A DNA stretch of 64,000 nt from Sva-07 sp963741755 (GTDB lineage Bacteria; Actinomycetota; Acidimicrobiia; Acidimicrobiales; Ilumatobacteraceae): the NCBI GenBank assembly GCA_963741755.1, contig CAVUJG010000021.1:115667-179666 (forward strand). The letters are read 5' to 3'. The translations under genes were made by a program, and so were the position numbers. The notes under the pieces are model-generated. The model searched no databases. It was given only the letters and a program-made list of their open reading frames with translations, and was not told the origin of the DNA. Each line of letters starts with the position of its first letter. Position 1 is the stretch's first letter. This document shows, in pieces, positions 34,076 through 43,537 of the stretch.

Positions 34076-36730
34076 TTGGCCCTGGCATCGGGCCGGCTCG
34101 GGGATGAGATTGGACTCGTGCCGCAGGTCGCCGCGCCGCTCGGGCTGACGTCGAATGATGCGGCGCGTCGACTCGCCGACGTCGGCCCCAACACACTGCC
34201 GGAGGCGGCCGCCACACCGGTGTGGCGGCATCTCGTCGACCAGCTGACGCACTTCTTCGCGGCGATGCTGTGGGTGGCGGGGGTCCTCGCCATCATCGGA
34301 GGCCTGCCCGTGTTGGGCGTTGCCATCTTCGTCGTGATCGTCGTCAACGGGTTGTTTGCGTTTGCCCAGGAGTACCGGGCGGAGCAGGCGACGCAGAAGC
34401 TGCGCGATCTCCTGCCGCGCCAGGTGACGGTGGTGCGCGACGGGGTGCCGCTGCTGATCGACGCCGACGACGTGGTGCCCGATGACCTCGTGTTGCTCAC
34501 CGACGGGGACCGTGTCGCAGCAGACATGCGATGCGTCGAGAGCCACGGCCTGCTCATCGACACCTCGACGCTGACCGGCGAGAGCGTGCCCGATGCCGTC
34601 GGTGTCGACGACGAGCTCCGCGCCGGCACCTATGTCGTGGAGGGCGAGGGACGCGCTGTCGTTCTGGCAACCGGAGCCGCTACAGAGTTCGCACGGATCG
34701 CTGTGCTGACGCAGGAAACGATCCGACCCGACACTCCTCTGACGAGAGAGTTGCACCGCCTCGTGCGGACGATTGCGATGATCGCGGTCGGAGCCGGCGC
34801 GGGATTCTTTCTGCTCACGCTGCTGCTCGACACGCCGCCATCGGACGGCTTCCTGTTCGCCATCGGCATCACCGTCGCACTGGTCCCCGAGGGGCTGTTG
34901 CCCACCGTGACGCTCTCGTTGGCGATCGGCGCGCAACGCATGGCGGCCGAACATGCGCTGGTTCGCCGCCTCGAATCCGTCGAGACGCTCGGCTCGACCA
35001 CCTTCATCTGCACCGACAAGACCGGCACGCTCACCCAGAACCGGATGCGCATCGTCGAGGTGTGGACACCGAGGGGCAGTCTGCGGCGCGGCGGCGTCGG
35101 CTACGAACCCGACGGGGAGATCGAGCCACGTGACGGCGACCTCGTGGAACACGCGAGGACCGCTGCACTCGTGGCACGCGAGTGTTCGCACGGACGAGCC
35201 GTCCGCGGCGATGACGGGAAATGGGTCCCTCGAGGCGACCCGATGGAAGCCGCGATCGACTCGCTCGCGACGCAACTCGTCGGTGGACCGATCGTTCGCG
35301 AGGAAGCGTTGACGCGGTTCGCGTTCGACCCTCGGCGGCGGCGATCATCGGTCGTGACCGAACGCCGGGTCATGGTGAAAGGCGCTCCCGCTGCGGTGTT
35401 CGAGCGCTGCCGCCTGGATGGCACCATCGGCGACGCGGCGGCCGTCGCACTCGGCGATCTCTCCGAGCGCGGCCTCCGTGTCCTGGCCGTTGCCACCCGT
35501 CCGGTGATCGGACCGAATCCGACCACCGCGGACGACGCCGAACGAGACCTGGAACTCCTCGCGCTACTCGCCTTCGAAGACCCTCCGAGACCCGAGGCGC
35601 ACGACGCGCTCGCAGCGTGTCGGGTGGCGGGAATCAAGGTGGCGATGATCACCGGCGACAGCGCTCAGACCGCAACGGCGATCGCCGACGAGACGGGGCT
35701 GCGTCCTACGGATGGTCTCGTGCTGATCGGCGCCGACCTGCCGGACGACGAGCAGGTGCTGGCCTCGCTCGTCGATCGTGACGGCGTGGTGATCGCCCGA
35801 GTGACACCCGAGGACAAGTTGCGCATCGCTCGGGCGCTGCAGTCACGAGGTCACGTCGTCGCGATGACCGGCGACGGGGTCAACGACGGCCCCGCATTGC
35901 GCGAGGCCGACATCGGGATCGCAATGGGTGCGAGCGGGAGTGATGTGGCCCGCGAGGCAGCCGATCTCGTGCTGCTCGACGACAACTTCGCCACGATCGT
36001 CGCTGCGGTCAAGCAGGGTCGGGCGACCTTCGCCAACGCCCGCCGGTTCCTGACCTATCACCTCACCGACAACGTGGCGGAGCTGACACCGTTCGCCATC
36101 TGGGCACTGTCGGGCGGCCGCTTCCCGCTGGCACTCGGCGTGCTGCAGATCCTGGCGCTCGACATCGGCACCGACACACTCTCGGCCGCAGCGCTCGGTG
36201 GCGAGCCGGCCGGACCGCACGTGATGACCCAGCCGCCCAGCTCAGGTCGACTGCTGAATCGCACGGTGGCCTACCGGGCGTTCGGTGTGCTCGGTCCCAC
36301 CGAGGCGTTGTTCGAGATGACCGCGTTCGTGGTGGCGCTCTGGCTTGCCGGCTGGCGCATCGGCGACACGTTCCCGACCGGAGCGCCCTTGTATGCCGCA
36401 TCTGGCGCCGCATTCATGACCGTCGTGATCGCACAGTCGGCAAACGCGTTCGCCTGTCGCAGCGCGCGCCGACCGGCCTGGCAGCTCGGCTGGCTCACGA
36501 ACCGGTTCCTGATCGTGTCGGTGCTGATCGAAGTCGGGTTCGCGTTCGCCGTGATCGCGATTCCTGCGGCGGCCCGCCTCCTCGACCAGGACTGGCCGCC
36601 CGCAGAGACCTGGATCGTGATCGTCGCGTCGGCACCCGCCGTCTTGCTCGTCGACGCCGCGTGGAAGCGGGCGGTTCGCAAGCGGTCGTCAACAGCAGAT
36701 TCGGGCGAGCCGCCGGTCGCTCCCGGATAA
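34076..36730 (+). CDS. Cation-translocating P-type ATPase (P2 type)
   Basis: The 884-residue protein has the phosphorylation motif CTDKTGTLTQNRM (about residue 313), the actuator motif DTSTLTGESVPDAV and the hinge MTGDGVNDGPALREADIGIAM. About ten membrane segments are visible. Membrane segment 4 carries VALVPEGLLPTVTLSLAIG, close to the PEGLLATVT of Na/K- and H/K-type pumps rather than PEGLPAVVT of calcium pumps. The ion is therefore uncertain, possibly Na+ or K+. A cation-transporter N domain (about residues 15-60) is present. TTG 34076 is the longest start; GTG 34118 would also leave the N-domain intact. Confidence 0.85.
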   Translation: MALASGRLGDEIGLVPQVAAPLGLTSNDAARRLADVGPNTLPEAAATPVWRHLVDQLTHFFAAMLWVAGVLAIIGGLPVLGVAIFVVIVVNGLFAFAQEYRAEQATQKLRDLLPRQVTVVRDGVPLLIDADDVVPDDLVLLTDGDRVAADMRCVESHGLLIDTSTLTGESVPDAVGVDDELRAGTYVVEGEGRAVVLATGAATEFARIAVLTQETIRPDTPLTRELHRLVRTIAMIAVGAGAGFFLLTLLLDTPPSDGFLFAIGITVALVPEGLLPTVTLSLAIGAQRMAAEHALVRRLESVETLGSTTFICTDKTGTLTQNRMRIVEVWTPRGSLRRGGVGYEPDGEIEPRDGDLVEHARTAALVARECSHGRAVRGDDGKWVPRGDPMEAAIDSLATQLVGGPIVREEALTRFAFDPRRRRSSVVTERRVMVKGAPAAVFERCRLDGTIGDAAAVALGDLSERGLRVLAVATRPVIGPNPTTADDAERDLELLALLAFEDPPRPEAHDALAACRVAGIKVAMITGDSAQTATAIADETGLRPTDGLVLIGADLPDDEQVLASLVDRDGVVIARVTPEDKLRIARALQSRGHVVAMTGDGVNDGPALREADIGIAMGASGSDVAREAADLVLLDDNFATIVAAVKQGRATFANARRFLTYHLTDNVAELTPFAIWALSGGRFPLALGVLQILALDIGTDTLSAAALGGEPAGPHVMTQPPSSGRLLNRTVAYRAFGVLGPTEALFEMTAFVVALWLAGWRIGDTFPTGAPLYAASGAAFMTVVIAQSANAFACRSARRPAWQLGWLTNRFLIVSVLIEVGFAFAVIAIPAAARLLDQDWPPAETWIVIVASAPAVLLVDAAWKRAVRKRSSTADSGEPPVAPG

Positions 36731-36768
36731 TCATTTGTTCGTTTCCATCTTGTTTTACGATCGTACGT

Positions 36769-37359
36769 TTGCGGGAGTTCCGTCTCGATGTCGCCGAACG
36801 CACCCGTCTCCACGGCCCCGACGCGCCCGCCTCGCTGCTGCCACGCACCGACGCTCAACGCCGCTTCGATGCAATGGTGTCGATCTTCCGTCGCTCCGTG
36901 GCCGTCGCTCCCGGCGCCAAGCCACCGGCGCCGGTGGTCAACATCGCCATCGAACTCGGCCGCAAGCGGCGTCTCTTCACCGGATCCGCTCGCGAAGCCG
37001 TCCTCCTCATGGCCACCCGCTGCGACTTCCTCGGCTGCGACGTGCCGGGTGCCCACACTCAGATCGATCACCTCGACGAATGGGAACGCGACGGCGGCTC
37101 CACCGACCCGGTCAACGCAGGCCTGGGATGCGGTGGCCACAATCGGGCCAAACACCGCAAGTACACGGCCAAACGGCATCGCAACGGCACGGTTGTGTAG
37201 TACCGACGCGACGGAACCCCCATGCTGCCCGTCGGTCGACGCCACCCCGACGAACTACCGGACCCGCCCGGTCCACCGGAACTGGTCGACGAAACCGACG
37301 TCGAAGAACTCACTCGGCTGGCCCGAGCGCGAGTCGCCGCACTCCGCCCCGCCGCCTGA
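36769..37359 (+). pseudogene. Remnant of a DUF222/HNH (13E12-type) endonuclease gene
   Basis: The frame encodes LLPRTDAQRRFDAMVSIF, then LGRKRRLFTGSAREAVLL, and HLDEWERDGGSTDPVNAG before GCGGHNRAKH. These are the ends of a 13E12-type protein with its HNH motif (H, N, H). An internal piece of several dozen residues between VVNIAI and ELGRK is missing compared with the family. TAG at 37198-37200 interrupts the sequence where TGG (Trp) is expected; after it, YRRDGTPMLPVGRR and a normal acidic tail continue in frame to TGA at 37357-37359. The N-terminal DUF222 half is absent. Clearly decayed. Confidence 0.8.
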
Positions 37360-37381
37360 ACTGGCCGCCTACGCTCGGCGC

Positions 37382-37606
37382 ATGACGCAGGAGCCCTTCG
37401 ACCCGGACGACGTCATCGAGCCGGACGGCAGCGCATCCACCGAGCAGGTCGAGTACTCCGAGGCCACGCACAGCGTCCTCACCCCGATGGGCCAGGTGGA
37501 GAGCTACGGCGACTTCGCTCGCGGACTCGGCGCTCGACGCATCAAGGTCGTCGGCGCGCTGTTCCTGCTCGCCGGCATCGCCGTGATCGTCGTCAGCGAG
37601 TTCTGA
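37382..37606 (+). CDS. Small membrane protein, unknown function
   Basis: The 74-residue protein begins with an acidic region (MTQEPFDPDDVIEPDGS), followed by a conserved-looking middle (VLTPMGQVESYGDFARGLGARR) and a single C-terminal membrane helix (VVGALFLLAGIAVIVVSEF). The topology suggests a tail-anchored protein with its N-terminus in the cytoplasm. Small actinobacterial proteins with this layout are common, but I know of no assigned role. It lies between the HNH remnant and the convergent MFS gene. Codon usage is normal for the window, which supports it being real. Confidence 0.65.
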   Translation: MTQEPFDPDDVIEPDGSASTEQVEYSEATHSVLTPMGQVESYGDFARGLGARRIKVVGALFLLAGIAVIVVSEF

Positions 37607-37633
37607 TGCAGGCGACCGCGACCGCGTCGCTGC

Positions 37634-38973
37634 TCATTGCCGTGTCTCGTACTGCTCGACGCCGCGGAGCACCATCGGCAGGAGCAGGCCGACGAGCACC
37701 AGGATGCTGCCGCTGACGAAGATCGCCGAGCGCACACCGAACTGGTTGGCCAACAGCCCACCGACGAGCGCACCGAACGGCATGCCCAGGTACACGAGGA
37801 ACCGGTAGCTGGCGCCGACTCGACCGAGCATCTCGTTGGGGATCAGCCGCTGACGCAGCGCGAGCGTCAAGACGTTCCACACCATCACCGACGCGAGTGA
37901 CACCGCCGACAGCGCACCGACGAGGATCGGCGAGGAGGTCAATGCCATCAACCACGTCGACGCGCCTGACCCGACCACCGCGATCGGCAGCGTGCGCCGC
38001 AGCGGGAATCGCTTGAACCGAGGGGCGATCAGCGAGCCCGCGATGCCGCCGAGCGCTCCGGGCACGAGCAGCACGCCGTAGCCGAAGTCGGACAGCTCCA
38101 GAGTGTCGGTGGCGAAGATCACGAACACCGCGTTGCCGATGAACGACGCTGTGCCGAGCGCCGTCGACACCAGCGCGAGCGTGCGCAGCAACCGGTGGTT
38201 CCACAGCCAGCGGATCCCCTCGGCGAGGCTCTCGCGCATCGAGGGCAGTTCGACGCCCGACGGCGTCGGTGCCGCTGTGGGCCGATAACTGCCACTCATG
38301 AATCCCATCACCAGCGCAGCGCCGGCGAACGTCATTGCGTCGACACCGAATGGCGCCGCGATGGCGAGCCCGAAGAGCAACCCACCGAGCGGTGGACCAA
38401 CCAGGTCGTTCATCGCCAGCTCGGTCGAGCCGAGGCGCCCGATCGCCCGTTCGAGATCGGGGCCGTCGACGGTCGCCGGCACCATTGCCATGCTCGAGCT
38501 GTCGACCACCGCCTCCGCCGACGCCAGCATCATGGCCACGAGGTAGATCACCACGATCGACACCCGATCGAACGCGATCGCCCCGACGAGCACCGCCATC
38601 ACCGCGGCACGAGCGATGTCCAATCGCATCCGCAGGAGTCGCCGGTCGAACCGGTCAGCCCACGCGCCGCCGGGCAGAATGAAGAACAGCCACGGCAGAC
38701 GCTGCGCCACCGTGACGCCGGCGATCAATCGGGGATCCGACGTGACCGACGTGGCGAGCAAAGGCATCGCCACCAGGCGGAGGCCGTCACCGAGGTTCGA
38801 CAGCGCCGTGGCCGCCCAGAGCAGCCGGAAGTTGCGAGTGAGCGGCGTCCCGAACCGTCCGCGGCGAACGGCCGAGCGCACCGTTGCCGGCGCCGGGCGC
38901 TCGAACCCGCCGGTGTCCACGCCGAGCGATTCGAGTGCCCGGTCGATCTCGTCGAACGGGGAATTCGGGTCCG

Positions 38974-38977
<4 letters not shown>
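37634..38977 (-). CDS. Major facilitator superfamily transporter
   Basis: The 447-residue protein has a hydrophilic N-terminus (about 45 residues), then 11-12 membrane segments in two halves. LLWAATALSNLGDGLRLVAMPLLA at the first helix and LPGGAWADRFDRRLLRMRLDIAR in loop 2-3 (the DRxxRR signature) mark it as an MFS drug/metabolite exporter of the enterobactin-exporter-like type. GTG 38977 overlaps the stop of the methylmalonyl-CoA mutase gene by 4 bp (GTGA), so it is translated from the same mRNA. A functional tie with propionate metabolism is not obvious. Confidence 0.85.
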
Positions 38978-40557
<1,580 letters not shown>

Positions 40558-40633
40558 GGCGCCGATCGTATTGCAGGCCGGGCGGCGGCACCTGATCCCG
40601 GTGCCTGAACGCCCGTAGTGCCACGATGACGGC

Positions 40634-41092
40634 ATGAAGCTGTACCTGGCCGGACCGATGTTCACCCCTGCCGAGCGCACCTACATCGACGCGCTGGCCG
40701 ATCGGCTCGAGGCAGCAGGGCACGAGTGCTTCGTTCCGCACCGCCAGCAGTTCGCTCCACTCGACGCCCCGACCGTGTTCGCCGTCGACAGTGCCGGGCT
40801 CCGGGACGCGGACGTCGTCGTCGCGTGGCTCGATGGACCGATGGTCGACGACGGCACGGCGTGCGAGATCGGCATCTTCACCGAACTCGTCCGCAACGAT
40901 CCCGAACGCCATCGCGGCATCATCGGTCTGGCCACCGACTGGCGGATCTGGCGCAGCCGCGACTCTGGTGCGGCCGGAAATGGCATCAATTTCTTCGTCG
41001 GCGGAGCGATCGAGGCGTACGGCACGATCGCGTGGAGCATCGACGAGGTCGAGGCGACACTGCGTGGCTGGGCCGATCGATCGACACGGTGA
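40634..41092 (+). CDS. Nucleoside 2-deoxyribosyltransferase-like protein
   Basis: The 152-residue protein starts KLYLAGPMFTPAERTYIDAL and contains HECFVPHRQQFAP and RDADVVVAWLDGPMVDDGTACEIG. The last segment carries the Asp and Glu residues that in this family bind the ribose and form the covalent intermediate. Such enzymes exchange bases between deoxyribonucleosides or hydrolyse nucleotides. The protein is slightly short but complete. It is divergent from the mutase gene by 76 bp and followed 45 bp later by a small protein gene on the same strand. Confidence 0.8.
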   Translation: MKLYLAGPMFTPAERTYIDALADRLEAAGHECFVPHRQQFAPLDAPTVFAVDSAGLRDADVVVAWLDGPMVDDGTACEIGIFTELVRNDPERHRGIIGLATDWRIWRSRDSGAAGNGINFFVGGAIEAYGTIAWSIDEVEATLRGWADRSTR

Positions 41093-41137
41093 GTCCCGCG
41101 CGGTACGGTCGAGGCACGACCCCTGAGGAGGCTCTCC

Positions 41138-41314
41138 ATGGCATGGTTCCAGCGATTGCGACGACGACTGAAGAACCTCGCATCCGACGGTGACTACGCC
41201 GGCAGCCACGGCGGTGGTGGTGGCAGTGCCGAGCGCGACACTCGCAACGCCACGGCGCAGGGTGAAGCGCACGCATATCGCCCGGACCGCCAGGGCGGCG
41301 GCGACTGGAGCTGA
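41138..41314 (+). CDS. Small basic glycine-rich protein (58 aa)
   Basis: The reading frame MAWFQRLRRRLKNLASDGDY, then a Gly-rich stretch (SHGGGGGS) and a hydrophilic tail ending GGGDWS, runs from ATG 41138 to TGA. A strong ribosome-binding site GAGGAGG (41125-41131) lies 6 nt before the ATG, which is the main argument that it is real. There is no membrane segment and no recognised domain. The first 14 residues could form a basic amphipathic helix. Function unknown. Confidence 0.55.
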   Translation: MAWFQRLRRRLKNLASDGDYAGSHGGGGGSAERDTRNATAQGEAHAYRPDRQGGGDWS

Positions 41315-41324
41315 ATCGACGTCG

Positions 41325-41705
41325 TCAGGAGGTTGCGACGACGGCGACCTCCATCCGCCATTCCGGGCGGGCCAACGCCGGAACGGTGACCAGCGTCGAC
41401 GCAGCACGGTGCCCACCGAGTGCTGCGTCGCGCGCAGCCATCACCTCAGCGAGGTCCTCACCGGCGACGACGTACGTGGTCACCGACACGATGTCGGTCG
41501 GCCCCATGTCGGCATCACGAAGCATCGCCGCGATGTTCGTCCACACGAGCGCGGCCTGATCGGCGAGCGCATCGGGCGTCGAACCGTCCGGTGCGACCGG
41601 CACCACGCCCGACGTGTGCAACCAGCGCGACGCACTCTCGGTGAGCACGGCATGGGCATAGTTCGCCGCCGGCGCGGCGATGTCAGCAGGGCGGATCTCG
41701 GCCAT
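41325..41705 (-). CDS. Rid (YjgF/YER057c/UK114) family protein
   Basis: The 126-residue protein from ATG 41705 has the Rid fold pattern: YAHAVLTESASRWLHTSGVVPV, LADQAALVWTNIAAMLRDADMG and DIVSVTTYVVAGEDLAEVM. RidA proteins hydrolyse reactive enamine/imine intermediates; the catalytic Arg of RidA lies in a strand like VPALARPEWRMEV, and here ARPEWRMEV is present. It may therefore be active or be one of the Rid1-7 subgroups. It stands alone on the minus strand, convergent with the small Gly-rich gene and divergent from the aldolase by 53 bp. Confidence 0.85.
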   Translation of the reverse strand: MAEIRPADIAAPAANYAHAVLTESASRWLHTSGVVPVAPDGSTPDALADQAALVWTNIAAMLRDADMGPTDIVSVTTYVVAGEDLAEVMAARDAALGGHRAASTLVTVPALARPEWRMEVAVVATS

Positions 41706-41758
41706 GGCGGCATCGTACGGCCCGAGACAGCGGCGCACGGCGAGAGTACGGTGGCCCC

Positions 41759-42592
41759 ATGGCCATCACCGAAGACGCACTCACCGCCACCGCCGCGCCC
41801 GGCACGATCGACGGCATCGAGCTGACCGCGAAGACCGTCGGCCTCGACGGCATCCCATCGTTCGACAACGTCGAAGACGAGCGCCACTACCGCAAGAGCC
41901 ATCTCGCCGGCGCGCTGCGCATCTTCGGCAAGTTCGGCTTCGGTGAGGGTGTCGCCGGCCACATCACCGTGCGCGACCCCGAGTATCCCGACATGTTCTG
42001 GGTGAACCCGTTCGGGATGAGCTTTCGCCACATCAAGCAGAGCGACCTGATCCTCGTCAACCACCAGGGCGAAGTGGTGTACGGCACGAAGCCGGTCAAC
42101 CGTGCGGCGTTCGTGATCCACGCCGCAGTCCACGCAGCTCGGCCCGACGTCATCGCCGCGGCACACGCCCACTCGCCGTACGGCAAGTCCTTCAGCTCGC
42201 TCGGCATCCCGCTCGCGCCGCTCACGCAGGACGCTTGCATCTTCTACAAGGACCACCACGTGATCTCCGAGCAGGGTGGCGCCGTGGTGTTCGACATCGA
42301 GGCGGGCCGCGAGCTCGCCTCGAAGTTCCCCGACGGCAAGGCCGCGATCCACCAGAACCACGGGCTGTTCACCGTCGGCGAGACCGTCGACGAGGCCGCA
42401 TTCTGGTTCATCTCGATGGAACGGTCGTGCCAGGCGCAGCTGATGGCGATGGCAGCCGGCGACCCGATCGAGATCCGCGACGAGTACGCCACCTACACCC
42501 AGCAGAACACCGGGTTCCACGCTGCAGGATGGTTCAGCTTCCAGCCGCTGTGGGACGAGATCGCCCACACCGATCCCGAACTGTTCGAGTAG
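41759..42592 (+). CDS. Class II aldolase/adducin family protein
   Basis: The 277-residue protein has RKSHLAGALRIFGKFGFGEGVAGHITV, the phosphate-binding GxxGHITV loop, then FWVNPFGMSFRHI and VIHAAVHAARPDVIAAAHAHSP, in which the HAHSP histidines bind zinc. QNHGLFTVGETVDEAAFW supplies the third His of the zinc site. Members include fuculose-phosphate aldolase-like enzymes and decarboxylases of unknown substrate; the adducin-like subgroup fits best. It is followed after a short gap by an EamA exporter gene that may lie in the same transcript. Confidence 0.88.
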   Translation: MAITEDALTATAAPGTIDGIELTAKTVGLDGIPSFDNVEDERHYRKSHLAGALRIFGKFGFGEGVAGHITVRDPEYPDMFWVNPFGMSFRHIKQSDLILVNHQGEVVYGTKPVNRAAFVIHAAVHAARPDVIAAAHAHSPYGKSFSSLGIPLAPLTQDACIFYKDHHVISEQGGAVVFDIEAGRELASKFPDGKAAIHQNHGLFTVGETVDEAAFWFISMERSCQAQLMAMAAGDPIEIRDEYATYTQQNTGFHAAGWFSFQPLWDEIAHTDPELFE

Positions 42593-42679
42593 CCCCTGTC
42601 CGGCTCCCCCACCGCCACCACATCGACGGGGCTGGTCACCCGCTGGCTGAACACCGCACAGCCCGAAGCGCTCTTCGTC

Positions 42680-43510
42680 TTGTCGGCGGTCGCCCAGTAC
42701 GTGGGCGCCGTCATCGCCGTCGGCCTGTTCGATCAGGTCGAGCCACGCACGGTCGCCTGGTTCCGGGTGATCGGCGCTGCGATCGCTGTGGTCGCCGTCT
42801 CGCGGCCCTGGCGACAGCGCTGGAGCCGTTCGGATCTCATCGCAGCGGCCGCATTCGGCATCGCCACCGCACTGATGAACCTGTTCTTCTACTTGGCGAT
42901 CGATCGCATCGACCTCGGCAAGGCGGTGACGATCGAGTTCATCGGCCCCATCGCCGTCGCCGCCGTCGCCACCCGATCGGCGCGCAACGCAGTGGCGCTG
43001 CTGTTCGCCGTCGCCGGCGTCGTCGTGCTCGGCGGTGGCGAGATCGAGGGCAATGCGATCGGCCTGCTCTTCATCTTCCTCGCGTCGGCGATGTGGGCGG
43101 CCTACATCGTGATCGGGTCACGTGTCGCACGGCTCGACCGAGGCGTGGCCGGGCTCGGTATCGGCCTGGCGATCGGTGCGTTGGCAATCGCACCCGTGGG
43201 GGCACCGGGAAGCATCGACGTGTGGACGTCGGCGCGCCTGCTGGCGTTGTGTCTGCTGGTCGGCGTGTTCTCGAACGCCATCGGCTACGGCATCGATCAG
43301 TTCACGATGCGGCGCATCCCGATCCGCCGCTTCTCACTGCTGCTCGCCCTCCTGCCGGTGACCGCAGCGTTCATCGGATGGCTCGTGCTCGACCAGCAGC
43401 CGTCCACCATCGAGATGATCGGCATCGGCCTCGTGCTGGTCGGCGTGATCGTCCAAGAACGTGAAGAGCTCGCTCCCCTCGAAGCCGAAGTGCTCACCGA
43501 ACCCAGCTGA
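42680..43510 (+). CDS. EamA-family (DMT, RhtA-like) transporter
   Basis: About ten membrane segments in two halves, with GLFDQVEPRTVAWFRVIGAAI, FFYLAIDRIDLGKAVTIEFIGP, characteristic of RhtA-type homoserine/threonine exporters, and RRFSLLLALLPVTAAFIGWLVLDQ. TTG 42680 starts within the first helix and so is unlikely to be the true start. The frame is open upstream to 42594 (TGLVTRWLNTAQPEALFV...), where the first helix would be complete, but no ATG or GTG is visible there. The start is therefore uncertain. Amino acid export is inferred from the family. Confidence 0.75.
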   Translation: MSAVAQYVGAVIAVGLFDQVEPRTVAWFRVIGAAIAVVAVSRPWRQRWSRSDLIAAAAFGIATALMNLFFYLAIDRIDLGKAVTIEFIGPIAVAAVATRSARNAVALLFAVAGVVVLGGGEIEGNAIGLLFIFLASAMWAAYIVIGSRVARLDRGVAGLGIGLAIGALAIAPVGAPGSIDVWTSARLLALCLLVGVFSNAIGYGIDQFTMRRIPIRRFSLLLALLPVTAAFIGWLVLDQQPSTIEMIGIGLVLVGVIVQEREELAPLEAEVLTEPS

Positions 43511-43537
43511 GCCTCACACGGATGTCAGACTCGCCGG

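Noticed and set aside
42493..42714. A 73-codon minus-strand frame near the start of the EamA gene
   Set aside because: It overlaps the aldolase end and the first helix of the exporter, has no motif and no plausible ribosome-binding site.
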